Part shown: one piece after another, positions 45,387 through 56,630 of the stretch
Numbering within the stretch: the first letter of the stretch is position 1
How the letters are laid out: each line of letters opens with the position of its first letter
From: Microbacterium algeriense
GTDB lineage: Bacteria > Actinomycetota > Actinomycetes > Actinomycetales > Microbacteriaceae
Direction of reading: 5' to 3'
Assembly: GCF_008868005.1 (NCBI RefSeq)
Contig: NZ_WAAO01000001.1
Span: 1,473,792-1,537,791 of the forward strand
Length of the DNA: 64,000 nt
The notes under the pieces: generated by a model
Databases searched by the model: none
What the model was told of the DNA's origin: nothing
What the model saw: the letters and a program-made list of their open reading frames with translations, nothing else
Translations under genes and position numbers: made by a program

Positions 45387-45465
45387 GTGACACGGGGTGC
45401 CGCATCCGCGGCTGAGATCACACCCGTCGAACCTGATCTAGTTCGTACTAGCGAAGGGATGTCGC
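45387..45465 (+). promoter_or_regulatory. TPP riboswitch (THI element)
   Basis: The conserved core elements ACGGGGTGCC, GGCTGAGATCACACCCG and GAACCTGATCTAGTTCGTAC are present in order. P1 pairs GTGACA (45387-45392) with TGTCGC (45460-45465). TAGACT (45373-45378) places the transcript start at the aptamer's edge. The ribosome-binding purines AAGGGA (45454-45459) are within the aptamer and ATG is at 45467, so control of translation initiation of thiM by thiamine pyrophosphate is likely. Confidence 0.95.
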
Positions 45466-45466
45466 G

Positions 45467-46315
45467 ATGAGCGATCTTCTGCGTCCTGATTCCGCCCTCG
45501 ACCTCGCAGGCAGTGCTGCGGACCTCCTGGAGGTGCTCCGCGAGACGCCTCCGTTGACCCACTGCATCACCAACGCCGTCGTCACGGGCTTCACCGCCAA
45601 CGTGCTGCTGGCCCTCGGCGCCGCACCGGCGATGGTCGACATCATCGACGAGGCCGGTCTGTTCGCCGGCGTCGCCTCCGGTGTGCTGATCAACCTGGGA
45701 ACCCCCACCCCGGAGCAGCGTGCCGCCGGTGCCGAGGCGGTCGCGGGTGCCACGGCGTCCGGCACCCCGTGGGTGCTCGACCCCGTCGCGATCGGTGCGC
45801 TGCCGGTGCGCACCGCTCTGGCGCACGAGCTCCTCGCGCACAGGCCGACCGCGATCCGCGGCAACGCCTCCGAGATCCTCGCCCTCGCCGGCCTCAGTGC
45901 CGGCGGACGCGGCGTGGATGCCACCGACAGCACGGATGCCGCCTTCGAGGCAGCGGTCCTCCTCGCCCGGCGCACGAGCGGCGTCGTCGCGGTCTCCGGG
46001 CCGGTCGACCTCGTCACGGACGGAGACCGCGTGCTGCGTCTGGCGAACGGCCACGAGCTCCTGACGCGCGTCACGGGCGGAGGATGCGCCCTCGGAGCCG
46101 TGATGGCCGCGTTCCTCGGCGCGGCGACGGCGACCGATCATGATGAGCTCACCGCCGTGGCCGCCGCGAGTCTCGTCTACACGATCGCCGCCGAGCGTGC
46201 CGCCGCGGAAGCCGGTGGGCCCGGGAGCTTCGCCGTCGCCCTGCTGGATGCGCTCGCCGCCGTCGGCGCCGACGACGTCAGGGCGGCCGCGCGCATCGAG
46301 GCAGGCGTCCTGTGA
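45467..46315 (+). CDS. thiM: hydroxyethylthiazole kinase
   Basis: The 282-residue ribokinase-like enzyme phosphorylates 4-methyl-5-hydroxyethylthiazole for thiamine salvage. [24 protein letters not shown] (first part), [14 protein letters not shown] and the anion-hole region [12 protein letters not shown] are typical. It lies directly behind the TPP riboswitch. Its stop overlaps the fusion gene (GTGA). Confidence 0.95.
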   Translation: MSDLLRPDSALDLAGSAADLLEVLRETPPLTHCITNAVVTGFTANVLLALGAAPAMVDIIDEAGLFAGVASGVLINLGTPTPEQRAAGAEAVAGATASGTPWVLDPVAIGALPVRTALAHELLAHRPTAIRGNASEILALAGLSAGGRGVDATDSTDAAFEAAVLLARRTSGVVAVSGPVDLVTDGDRVLRLANGHELLTRVTGGGCALGAVMAAFLGAATATDHDELTAVAAASLVYTIAAERAAAEAGGPGSFAVALLDALAAVGADDVRAAARIEAGVL

Positions 46316-48462
46316 TCGCCGACCTCTCGCTCTACCTCGTCACCGACCCCGAGCTGTGCGGCGACCGCGGAGTCGTCGAGACGGTTCGCCGGGCCGTCGA
46401 CGGCGGCGTGCGTCTCGTTCAGCTCCGGGACAAGAACGCGACGGATGCGGAGACCGTGCAGCAGCTGCTCGCCCTGTCGGAGGTCATCGACGGACGCGCG
46501 CTCCTGGTGGTGAACGACCGGCTCGATGCCGCGGTCGCCGCCCGCGCGCACGGTGCGAGGGTCGACGGGGTGCACCTCGGGCAGGGCGATGGATCGGTGC
46601 TGCGGGCGCGTCGGGTCCTGGGACCGGACGCGCTGATCGGCCTCACCGCGAACACTCCGGCGCACCTCGACGCGGTGCACGCCCTCCCGGTCGGGACCGT
46701 CGACTACCTCGGCGTCGGCGTCATCCGCCCTACCCCCACCAAGGCGGATCACCCGGCCCCGCTCGGGGTCGAGGGTTTCCGCGACCTCGCCGCCAGAACC
46801 CCGCTGCCATGCGTGGCGATCGGGGGCGTCGGCATCGACGACACCGAGGATCTGCGCGACGCCGGCGCCGCGGGTCTCGCCGTCGTCTCGGCGTTGTGCG
46901 CCGTCGCCGACCCGGCAGCGACCGCCGCCGCGTTCCGGCGCCGGTGGTCGGCCGGTTCCGTGCCCCGGATCCTCAGCATCGCGGGCAGCGACCCCTCGGG
47001 CGGCGCCGGCATCCAGGCGGACCTCAAGTCGATCGCGGCGAACGGCGGATACGGGATGGCGGTCCTGACGGCGCTCACTGCGCAGAACACCCGCGGTGTG
47101 CGCGGAGTGCACGTGCCGCCGGCGGAGTTCCTGCGTGCGCAGCTCGACGCGGTGTCGGACGACATCGTGATCGACGCGGTGAAGATCGGGATGCTGGCCG
47201 ACGCCTCGGTCATCCGGACCGTCTCCGCCTGGCTCGATGACGTGCGCCCGCCGATCGTCGTGCTCGACCCCGTCATGGTGGCGACCTCGGGCGATCGGCT
47301 CCTGGATCCGGCCGCCGAACGGGAGCTGCGCGACCTGCTGGGTCGGGCCACGCTCATCACCCCGAACCTCGCCGAGCTCGCGGTGCTGTCGGGGCGAGCG
47401 CTCGCCGACTGGGAAGACGCGCAGTCCGCGGCGGAGGAGCTGTCGCGCGACGTCGGGGCCGCCGTCCTCGTCAAGGGCGGACACCTCGACGGGGATGACG
47501 CTCCGGATGCGCTGCGGGACGCTCGCCACGGGCTGCGGCAGGAGTTCCCGGGGGAGCGCATCCCGAGTCGGAACACCCACGGCACCGGATGCTCGCTGTC
47601 CTCCGCCCTCGCGACCCGGCTGGCCAGGGGAGACGATCCGGTGGCAGCCGTCCGCGCGGCCCGCGCCTGGCTCCGCGAGTCCCTCCGCGCGGGGGAATCG
47701 CTGCGGGTGGGCGGCGGCACGGGGCCGATCCATCACTTCGCCGGACTGTGGCGACGGGGCGGGACGGAGAGCGCGACGGAGGCCACGGACATCGCCGCCG
47801 ACTGGTGGGAGAGGATCGCGCAGACCAGGGCCGCGATCGACGAGCTGCCCTTCATCCGCGCGCTCGCCGACGGAACGTTGGAGCGCGAACCGTTCGCCTG
47901 GTACCTCGCGCAGGACGCGCTCTACCTCCGCGAGTACGCCCGCGTGCTCGCCGAGGCCGCCCGACTCGCCCCCACCTCTCAGGAGCAGGCGTTCTGGGCG
48001 GAGTCCTCCCGCGGATCCATCGCCGGCGAGCTCGACCTCCATGCCTCCTGGCTGACGCCGGCGCAGGGCGTGAGTGCGGCGACCTTCGCCGCCGAACCGG
48101 CGCCGGCGACCGTCGCGTACCTCGACCACCTGCGCTCCGTGGCGTTCGGCGGTGACTACGCGGAGATCGTCGCCGCCGTCCTCCCGTGCTTCTGGCTCTA
48201 CACCGACCTCGGGCGGCGGCTGCATGCCGGGGAGTTCGGCGAGCATGCGCAGAACCCGGAGCACCCGTACGCCTCGTGGCTGGCGACCTATGCCGACCCC
48301 GCCTTCGAGGAGGCGACCCGCGCGGCGGTCGTCCATGCCACCGTGGCGGCCTCCGCGGCCCCGCCCGAGCGGAGAACGCGCCTCCGGCGGGCCTTCGAGG
48401 CGTCGAGCGCGCACGAGCTCGCGTTCTTCGCCGCGCCGCTGGAGTCGTATCCCGTCGGATGA
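46312..48462 (+). CDS. trifunctional thiamine protein: ThiE + ThiD + TenA
   Basis: The 716-residue fusion has three complete modules. ThiE (about 1-212) contains [24 protein letters not shown] and [14 protein letters not shown]. ThiD (about 220-470) contains [35 protein letters not shown] and [15 protein letters not shown]. TenA (about 490-716) contains [19 protein letters not shown] and LPCFWLY, whose cysteine matches the catalytic Cys of TenA_C thiaminase II. Together they regenerate the pyrimidine, phosphorylate it and join it to thiazole phosphate from ThiM. No domain looks damaged. Confidence 0.93.
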   Translation: MIADLSLYLVTDPELCGDRGVVETVRRAVDGGVRLVQLRDKNATDAETVQQLLALSEVIDGRALLVVNDRLDAAVAARAHGARVDGVHLGQGDGSVLRARRVLGPDALIGLTANTPAHLDAVHALPVGTVDYLGVGVIRPTPTKADHPAPLGVEGFRDLAARTPLPCVAIGGVGIDDTEDLRDAGAAGLAVVSALCAVADPAATAAAFRRRWSAGSVPRILSIAGSDPSGGAGIQADLKSIAANGGYGMAVLTALTAQNTRGVRGVHVPPAEFLRAQLDAVSDDIVIDAVKIGMLADASVIRTVSAWLDDVRPPIVVLDPVMVATSGDRLLDPAAERELRDLLGRATLITPNLAELAVLSGRALADWEDAQSAAEELSRDVGAAVLVKGGHLDGDDAPDALRDARHGLRQEFPGERIPSRNTHGTGCSLSSALATRLARGDDPVAAVRAARAWLRESLRAGESLRVGGGTGPIHHFAGLWRRGGTESATEATDIAADWWERIAQTRAAIDELPFIRALADGTLEREPFAWYLAQDALYLREYARVLAEAARLAPTSQEQAFWAESSRGSIAGELDLHASWLTPAQGVSAATFAAEPAPATVAYLDHLRSVAFGGDYAEIVAAVLPCFWLYTDLGRRLHAGEFGEHAQNPEHPYASWLATYADPAFEEATRAAVVHATVAASAAPPERRTRLRRAFEASSAHELAFFAAPLESYPVG

Positions 48463-48508
48463 CGGGCCGGATTTGCGGTGGCGGCCGGGGCCGCGCTACT
48501 GTCGCGAC

Positions 48509-48589
48509 ATGCCTTCGGCCGCCACCGCTCCTTCGACGCTCGCTCCGAGCGTCATCGCTGTGCGCCGACGCCGCGGCCGCCGACTCTAG
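48509..48589 (+). CDS. putative arginine-rich leader peptide of the arg operon
   Basis: The frame has 26 codons, ATG 48509 to TAG 48587-48589. The last nine residues are VRRRRGRRL: six arginines, all CGC/CGA codons. TTGCGG (48473-48478), an 18-bp spacer and TACTGT (48497-48502) give a promoter 6 nt before the ATG, so the RNA would start at the peptide's own start codon. The first gene downstream, argC, is 114 nt away. The layout is that of transcription attenuation by ribosome stalling at scarce arginyl-tRNA. No homologue is known to me; function is inferred. Confidence 0.6.
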   Translation: MPSAATAPSTLAPSVIAVRRRRGRRL

Positions 48590-48660
48590 GCGACCCCGCC
48601 CTTCTGCCTGCGCACACGCAGCGGTCGAGTGCCGGTGTCGCCGCCTCCGGCCCCGCCCTC

Positions 48661-48683
48661 GGTCCTCCCTTCGCGGAAGGACC
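48661..48683 (+). promoter_or_regulatory. hairpin between leader peptide and argC
   Basis: GGTCCT pairs with AGGACC, then (after one C-A mismatch) CC with GG around TTCGC, just before TAAGGT and the argC start. It may be the terminator or a translation-blocking stem of an attenuator. A T-rich tail is missing. CGGTC at 48622-48626 or 48660-48664 could pair with GACCG (48685-48689) as alternatives. Confidence 0.45.
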
Positions 48684-48702
48684 CGACCGTTAAGGTAGAA
48701 GC

Positions 48703-49830
48703 ATGACGTATTCCGTCGCCGTCTCCGGCGCATCCGGCTATGCAGGAGGCGAGATCCTCCGTCTCCTGGCCGATCACCCCGACATCGAGATCCGCACGGT
48801 GACGGCGCACTCGAACGCCGGGCAGCCGCTCATCGACCACCAGCCGCACCTGCGCTCGCTCGCCCACCTCACGCTGCAGGACACCACGCCCGAGATCCTG
48901 GCCGGTCACGACATCGTGTTCCTGGCACTCCCGCACGGCCAGTCCGGGCAGTACACCGATGCGCTCGGCGACACCCCGCTCGTGATCGACGCGGGCGCCG
49001 ACCACCGGCTCACCTCCGCGGACGCCTGGGATGCGTTCTACGGCGGGACGTTCCATGAGCCGTGGACCTATGGGGTCCCGGAGCTTCCGGTTGCCGGCGC
49101 GAAGCAGCGGGAGCACCTGCGCGGAGCCACCCGTATCGCCGCCCCCGGGTGCAACGCCTCGACCGTGAGCCTGAGCCTCGCTCCCGGCGTCGCCGCCGGC
49201 GTGATCGACCCCGGCGACATCGTCTCGGTGTTGGCGGTCGGTCCCTCCGGCGCGGGCAAGAGCCTCAAGCCCAACCTGCTCGCGAGCGAGATCCTCGGCT
49301 CGGCGAACCCCTATGCGGTCGGCGGAACGCATCGGCACATCCCCGAGATCCGCCAGGCGCTCGCCGCAGCTTCCCCTTCGACAGGCTCAGGGACCCAGAC
49401 GGGTACAGGCTCAGGGACCCAGACGAGTTCAGGCTCAGGGACCCAGACGGGTTCAGAGACCCAGCGGATCGGCATCTCGTTCACGCCGGTGCTCGTCCCC
49501 ATGTCGCGGGGGATCCTCGCGACCTCGAGCGCTCCGATCGTGGAGGGCGCGACCGATGCCCAGATCCGCGCCGCCTGGCAGGACGCCTACGCCGACGAGA
49601 CCTTCGTGCACGTGCTGCCGGAAGGGCGCTTCCCCCGCACGGCCGACGTGATCGGTGCGAACACCGCGCTGATCGGCCTCGCGATCGACAGGGCCGCGAA
49701 CCGCGTGACGGTGGTCGCCGCCGTCGACAACCTCGTCAAGGGCACCGCCGGCGCTGCCATCCAATCCATGAACATCGCGCTGGGTCTTCCCGAGACCCGT
49801 GCTCTCTCAGTGAACGGAGTCGCGCCGTGA
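48703..49830 (+). CDS. argC: N-acetyl-gamma-glutamyl-phosphate reductase
   Basis: The 375-residue product is longer than the usual ~345. [20 protein letters not shown] binds NADP. The catalytic Cys lies in APGCNAST, and [10 protein letters not shown] and [14 protein letters not shown] flank the active site. Between those two segments sits an inserted Ser/Thr/Gly/Gln stretch of about 30 residues, encoded by a short repeat and three 24-bp tandem units. The insertion is in frame and in a loop position, so the enzyme may remain active. TAAGGT (48691-48696) lies 6 nt before the ATG. It overlaps argJ. Confidence 0.93.
   Translation: MTYSVAVSGASGYAGGEILRLLADHPDIEIRTVTAHSNAGQPLIDHQPHLRSLAHLTLQDTTPEILAGHDIVFLALPHGQSGQYTDALGDTPLVIDAGADHRLTSADAWDAFYGGTFHEPWTYGVPELPVAGAKQREHLRGATRIAAPGCNASTVSLSLAPGVAAGVIDPGDIVSVLAVGPSGAGKSLKPNLLASEILGSANPYAVGGTHRHIPEIRQALAAASPSTGSGTQTGTGSGTQTSSGSGTQTGSETQRIGISFTPVLVPMSRGILATSSAPIVEGATDAQIRAAWQDAYADETFVHVLPEGRFPRTADVIGANTALIGLAIDRAANRVTVVAAVDNLVKGTAGAAIQSMNIALGLPETRALSVNGVAP
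49374..49452 (+). repeat. interspersed repeat plus 3 x 24-bp tandem expansion inside argC
   Basis: 49374-49395 is the 22-bp sequence also found in pheT. From 49381, three 24-bp units (49381-49404, 49405-49428, 49429-49452) repeat with two or three changes, each starting with a form of ACAGGCTCAGGGACCCAGAC. They encode octapeptides [16 protein letters not shown] and SGSGTQTG, and a degenerate fourth begins at 49453. Confidence 0.85.
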
Positions 49831-50984
49831 GCGTCACCGCCCCCGCAGGATTCGAGGCGGCCGGAGTCGCCGCAGGACTCAAGTCCACCGGCAAGCCCGA
49901 CGTCGCCGTGGTCGTCAACCGCGGCCCGCGCAAGGTCGGCGCCGCCGTGTTCACCAGCAACCGCGCCAAGGCGAACCCGATCATCTGGTCGCAGCAGGCC
50001 GTCGCCGACCGTGTCGTCGAGGCCGTGGTGCTCAACTCCGGTGGCGCGAACTGCTTCACCGGCAGCTTCGGCTTCCAGACCACGCATCAGACCGCCGAGA
50101 AGGCCGGGGAGCTCCTCGGGATCAGCGCCGGCGATGTGCTGGTGTGCTCCACCGGGCTCATCGGCACCGGAGACGAGACCTTCCGCGCCCGCGTGCTCGC
50201 CGGCACGGAGCAGGCGATCGCCGAGCTCAGCGCCGACGGCGGAGAGGCCGCCGCGCACGCCATCATGACCACGGACACGGTCGCGAAGACGGCCGTCGTG
50301 AGCCGCGACGGCTGGACGATCGGCGGCATGGCGAAGGGCGCGGGCATGCTCGCTCCCGGCCTCGCCACGATGCTCGTCGTCATCACCACGGATGCCGTGC
50401 TGGAGCCGCTCCAGGCCGACGCGGCGCTGCGCCGCGCGACGGGCAGGACCTTCGATCGCCTCGACTCCGACGGCTGCATGTCGACCAACGATCAGGTCAC
50501 ACTGCTCGCCAACGGCGCCTCCGAGGTCGTGCCCGATCTGGACGACTTCGCCGCCGCGCTCACCGAGCTGTGCCAGGATCTGGCCGTGCAGCTGCAGGGC
50601 GACGCCGAAGGCGCCAGCCACGACATCACGATCGAGGTGCAGCAGGCGGTGTCGGAGCAGGAGGCCGTGGAGGTCGGGCGGTCCGTCGCGCGGAACAACC
50701 TGTTCAAGGCCGCGATCTTCGGCAACGACCCGAACTGGGGGCGCGTGCTCGCCGCGATCGGCACCACCAGCGCGCAGTTCGACCCCTACGACGTGGACGT
50801 CTGGATGAACGGCGTGCGCGTCTGCACCGCGGGCGGCCCCGACCGTCCCCGGGAGGAGGTCGACCTGACCCCGCGCGCCACGCACCTCGTGATCGATCTG
50901 AAGGCGGGCGACGCCACAGCGACGGTGCTCACCAACGACCTCACCCACGACTACGTGCACGAGAACAGCGCCTACGCCTCATGA
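49827..50984 (+). CDS. argJ: bifunctional ornithine acetyltransferase / N-acetylglutamate synthase
   Basis: The 385-residue enzyme recycles the acetyl group in the cyclic arginine pathway and is cleaved autocatalytically before a Thr. The site is in [20 protein letters not shown], cut before Thr-Met-Leu. [10 protein letters not shown] and [13 protein letters not shown] are typical. The GTG start overlaps the argC stop and the stop overlaps argB. Confidence 0.95.
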   Translation: MSVTAPAGFEAAGVAAGLKSTGKPDVAVVVNRGPRKVGAAVFTSNRAKANPIIWSQQAVADRVVEAVVLNSGGANCFTGSFGFQTTHQTAEKAGELLGISAGDVLVCSTGLIGTGDETFRARVLAGTEQAIAELSADGGEAAAHAIMTTDTVAKTAVVSRDGWTIGGMAKGAGMLAPGLATMLVVITTDAVLEPLQADAALRRATGRTFDRLDSDGCMSTNDQVTLLANGASEVVPDLDDFAAALTELCQDLAVQLQGDAEGASHDITIEVQQAVSEQEAVEVGRSVARNNLFKAAIFGNDPNWGRVLAAIGTTSAQFDPYDVDVWMNGVRVCTAGGPDRPREEVDLTPRATHLVIDLKAGDATATVLTNDLTHDYVHENSAYAS

Positions 50985-51898
50985 CCGACATCCAGGACAC
51001 CACCCCGGACATCGCCGCGCAGAAGGCGACGACGCTCATCGAGTCGCTGCCGTGGCTGAAGAAGTTCCGTGACCAGATCGTGGTCGTCAAGTACGGCGGC
51101 AACGCCATGGTCTCGGACGAGCTGCAGGAGGCGTTCGCGCAGGACATCGCCTACCTCCGCTACGTCGGCGTGCAGCCGGTCGTGGTGCACGGTGGCGGTC
51201 CGCAGATCTCGAACATGCTCGAGCGCCTCGAGATCCCCAGCGAGTTCAAGGGCGGTTACCGCGTCACCAACACCGAGGCGATCAGCGTCGTGCGCATGGT
51301 GCTCACCGGTCAGGTGAACCCGCAGCTCGTGTCGAAGATCAACTCGCACGGCCCGATCGCCACCGGACTCAGCGGTGAGGATGCCGGACTCTTCGGCGGA
51401 CGCCGCCGCGGAGTCGTGATCGACGGCGAAGAGGTCGACCTCGGCCGGGTCGGCGACGTCGTCGAGGTAGACCCCACGCCCGTGCTCGACCACCTCGCGG
51501 CGGGGCGCATCCCCGTGGTGTCGAGCATCGCGCCGGACCTCGACCACCCCGGTCAGTCACTGAACGTCAACGCGGATGCCGCCGCCGCAGCGCTCGCGGT
51601 CGCACTGGACGCCCGCAAGCTCGTGATCCTCACGGACGTGCCGGGGCTCTACGCCGATTGGCCCAACCGCGACTCGCTCGTGTCGCACCTCACCTCGGAA
51701 GCGCTCATCGAGATGCTGCCGACACTCGAGTCGGGGATGATCCCGAAGATGCGGGCATGCCTCGACGCGGTCGAGGGCGGCGTCGACGCGGCCGCCATCA
51801 TCGACGGACGAGTGCCGCACTCGGTGCTCGTCGAACTTTTCACCAGCAAGGGAATCGGGACCGAAGTGGTCCTGGGAGCGAAGGGAGCGACGGCATGA
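50981..51898 (+). CDS. argB: acetylglutamate kinase
   Basis: The 305-residue amino-acid kinase family member has [20 protein letters not shown], the substrate region [11 protein letters not shown], and [13 protein letters not shown] [11 protein letters not shown]. The N-terminal extension (about 1-25) is the type found in hexameric, arginine-inhibited enzymes, so feedback inhibition by arginine is likely. Overlaps of ATGA lie on both sides. Confidence 0.95.
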   Translation: MTDIQDTTPDIAAQKATTLIESLPWLKKFRDQIVVVKYGGNAMVSDELQEAFAQDIAYLRYVGVQPVVVHGGGPQISNMLERLEIPSEFKGGYRVTNTEAISVVRMVLTGQVNPQLVSKINSHGPIATGLSGEDAGLFGGRRRGVVIDGEEVDLGRVGDVVEVDPTPVLDHLAAGRIPVVSSIAPDLDHPGQSLNVNADAAAAALAVALDARKLVILTDVPGLYADWPNRDSLVSHLTSEALIEMLPTLESGMIPKMRACLDAVEGGVDAAAIIDGRVPHSVLVELFTSKGIGTEVVLGAKGATA

Positions 51899-53096
51899 CC
51901 GTCTGGCAGGACGACGCGGCACGCGATCTCGTGCTCAATGCGGGAGAGCGGCTCGCGCTGCTGACCCGTGGTGAAGGCTCGTACCTGTGGGACGCCGACG
52001 GCCGACGCTACCTCGACTTCCTGGCGGGCATCGCGGTCACCTCGCTCGGCCACGCCCACCCCGCGTTCGTCGAGGCGGTCTCGACCCAGGCGGCCACTCT
52101 CGCGCACGTGTCGAACTACTTCGCCACGCCCCCGCAGCTCGCGCTCGCCGCGCGGCTCAAGCGCCTCGCGGGGGCCGGGATCGACGGACGGGTGTTCTTC
52201 TCCAACTCGGGCGCCGAGGCGAACGAGGCCGCGTTCAAGCTCGCCCGTCTCCACGGCGGTGCAGAGCGTCCGCGCATCATCGCCCTCGAGAACGGCTTCC
52301 ACGGGCGCACGATGGGCTCGCTCGCGCTCACCGCGAAGGAGTCGATGCGTGCCCCGTTCGCGCCGATGCCGGGCGGAGTCGAGCACATCCCCGCGACCGT
52401 CGAAGCGCTCGAGACCGCGATCGATGACCGTGTCGCCGCGGTCATCGTAGAGCCCATCCAGGGTGAGGCCGGTGTCGTCGAGCTGCCGGACGGCTACCTC
52501 GCCGCCGCGCGGTCGCTGACCCTCGCGCACGGCGCCCTGCTGATCGTGGACGAGATCCAGACCGGCGCCGGCCGCACCGGCCAGTGGTTCGGCTTCAGCC
52601 ACGAGGGCATCACGCCCGATGCGATCACCCTCGCCAAGGGCATCGGCGGAGGCTTCCCGATCGGCGCCCTCGTCACGTACGGTGCGGCGAGCGAGCTGTT
52701 CACCCCGGGATCGCACGGTTCCACGTTCGGCGGCAACCCGCTGGCGACCGCCGTCGCGGACGCCGTGCTCGCCGAGATCGAGAGCGCCGGACTCGTCGAG
52801 AACGCCGCCCGCCGTGGTGCCGAGCTGCGCGAGATCCTCGACGGCATCGACTCTCCGCTGATCGACGGTGTGCGCGGGCGCGGCCTGCTCGTGGGCGTCG
52901 CCCTCAGCCAGCCGGTCGCGAGTGCGGTCGTCGCCGCCGCGCAGGAGCGCGGCCTCATCGTCAACGCCGCCAACCCGGAGACCGTGCGCATCGCGCCGGC
53001 TCTCACCATCGGCGACGCGGAGCTCGCCGAGTTCCGCGAGCTGTTCACCGCCGCCCTCGCCGATGTCCAGGCCTCTGTCGCCGGAAAGGTATCCGC

Positions 53097-53100
<4 letters not shown>
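51895..53100 (+). CDS. argD: acetylornithine aminotransferase
   Basis: The 401-residue fold-type I PLP enzyme has [30 protein letters not shown], the aspartate in [13 protein letters not shown] and the PLP lysine in [15 protein letters not shown]. It transfers the amino group of glutamate to N-acetylglutamate semialdehyde. It is translationally coupled to argB and argF by ATGA overlaps. Confidence 0.95.
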
Positions 53101-55456
<2,356 letters not shown>

Positions 55457-55483
55457 CCCGGTTCGACGATCCGCCGACGTCCA

Positions 55484-55527
55484 GACGATCCCCCGAGGAA
55501 TCCCCACCGATTCCTCGGGGGATCGTC
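55484..55527. terminator. terminator hairpin after argH, part of a repeat element
   Basis: GACGATCCCCCGAGGAATC and its exact complement form a 19-bp stem around CCCACC. It can end the arg operon and the convergent DUF559 gene. The same inner core (GAATC-6 nt-GATTCCTCGG) recurs at 56576-56595 beyond the DUF559 gene. Confidence 0.8.
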
Positions 55528-55600
55528 GTCGGGTCGGGGGAGTGTCGTCGGGTGGGGGGAGTGTCGTCGGGTCGGGGGAGTGTCGTCGGGTCGGGGGAGT
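55525..55600. repeat. four 19-bp tandem repeats
   Basis: Units GTCGTCGGGTCGGGGGAGT at 55525, 55544, 55563 and 55582; the second has a T-to-G-type change (GGGTGGGGG). The array starts within the terminator's right arm and ends 1 nt before the DUF559 stop codon. Related 19-bp units in the opposite orientation lie at 56542-56579. There are no spacers, so this is not a CRISPR. Confidence 0.85.
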
Positions 55601-55601
55601 G

Positions 55602-56441
55602 TCATGCCACCGGCCGCGAGAGTCTGTGCAGGGCACCCAGCACAGCAGCCTGCGCTGTCGGCCAGTCGTGCACGATCTGCGCGTAGTCGAACCGCAGGGT
55701 CTCGTATCCGAGGCGTGAGGCCGCCGCGTCACGGATGCGGTCGATATGCCTGCGCGTCGGCGATCCGTGGTTCTCGTCGCCGTCCGCCTCGAGGATCAGG
55801 CGATCGCCGAGGACGAAGTCGACCCTCCCGACGCCGTCGATCCTCACTTGGCACCGGAGGTGGATGCCCAGGACATGGAGCCGCAGGCGGAGAAGCGACT
55901 CGAGGCCGCTGTCTGCGTCCGCTCTGGCCAGCTCCACCAACCACCGCGCGCTGCGTGGCAGTGCCTTCCTGATGCGCGCCCGCGCTGCGGCGGAGAGCTT
56001 CTGCAGTCGCCAGGCCGATTCGTACGCGGCGAAGAAGGCTTCATCGCCGCAGCACCGGCGCAGATGGAGGAGGGCCGTCTCGATCGTCGCGGAGCCGAGC
56101 GGCGGACGGCCGCGGTAATAGTGCGAACGGCAGGTGCACCCGGGGTGCGGGAGGGCGTGGTTGTCGGGTCCGAGCCAGACATGCGGACCGTCGTCTGCCG
56201 GAAGCACCCAGATCCCTGCGGATCGCAGCACGCTCGCGCAGGTGAGCGCGCCGCCGTGCGCCGTCGCTGCGCGCACCTGCTCGTCGAGAGGGCCGGCCGC
56301 GAAGACCCCGTGCCGGACGCGTTCGATCTCTCCCCGTCGCACCATTCCAGCCAGAGCCTGCCGGGTGAATCCGAGAGATCGCAGGTGCGTGCCTCGGGCG
56401 AGTCCGCCGAGGCTCCTGATGGTGTCCGTTGCCGAGAGCAT
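55602..56441 (-). CDS. DUF559-domain endonuclease-like protein with AbiEi-type N-terminal domain
   Basis: The 279-residue protein has an N-terminal winged-helix region (LGGLARGTHLRSLGFTRQAL, GEIERVRHGVFAAG), a middle region with a cysteine cluster (GCTCRSHYY) and a C-terminal PD-(D/E)xK-like DUF559/Vsr domain: SGLESLLRLRL, VGRVDFVLG, LILEADGDENHG and LGYETLRFDYAQIV. Glu, Asp and ExD positions of the fold are kept. Such proteins are abundant and variable in Microbacteriaceae; their function is not established. It is bracketed by related repeats. No toxin partner is adjacent. Confidence 0.8.
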   Translation of the reverse strand: MLSATDTIRSLGGLARGTHLRSLGFTRQALAGMVRRGEIERVRHGVFAAGPLDEQVRAATAHGGALTCASVLRSAGIWVLPADDGPHVWLGPDNHALPHPGCTCRSHYYRGRPPLGSATIETALLHLRRCCGDEAFFAAYESAWRLQKLSAAARARIRKALPRSARWLVELARADADSGLESLLRLRLHVLGIHLRCQVRIDGVGRVDFVLGDRLILEADGDENHGSPTRRHIDRIRDAAASRLGYETLRFDYAQIVHDWPTAQAAVLGALHRLSRPVA

Positions 56442-56541
56442 CCGTCCACCGTGCCAGCCAGCCGATCCCGCCCTCGACCTCTCACCCGGTGCATGTGCAC
56501 AGGCTCACGGTCGCCCAACCCTGTGCACGAACAGTCGTCGG

Positions 56542-56625
56542 CGACGATTCCCCGACCACCCGACGATTCCCCGACGAATCTCCACGGATTCCTCGGCGAA
56601 CCGTTGTCCTGTCGGGGGATCGTCG
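56542..56625. repeat. right-hand repeat element related to 55484-55600
   Basis: Two 19-bp units CGACGATTCCCCGAC+4 (56542-56560, 56561-56579) lead into GAATC-TCCACG-GATTC (56576-56591). CGACGATTCCCCGAC also pairs with GTCGGGGGATCGTCG (56611-56625), one G-T pair. The units are the reverse-strand relatives of those at 55525-55600, so the elements mirror each other around the DUF559 gene. Confidence 0.75.
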
Positions 56626-56630
56626 CCGGA

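Noticed and set aside
46177..48414. Very long open frame on the minus strand opposite thiM and the thiamine fusion gene
   Set aside because: GC-rich genes routinely leave long antisense frames. Its translation is Arg/Gly/Ala-rich with no recognisable domain, and the plus-strand genes are unambiguous. The same applies to the long antisense frames at 4889-7360, 52494-54041 and 33622-36159.
55525..55600. CRISPR-like array
   Set aside because: The 19-bp units are directly adjacent with no spacers, there are only four, and no cas gene is present.
55602..56441. AbiEi-type antitoxin of a type IV toxin-antitoxin pair
   Set aside because: The N-terminal region resembles that domain, but no nucleotidyltransferase toxin gene is adjacent and the C-terminal half is nuclease-like.
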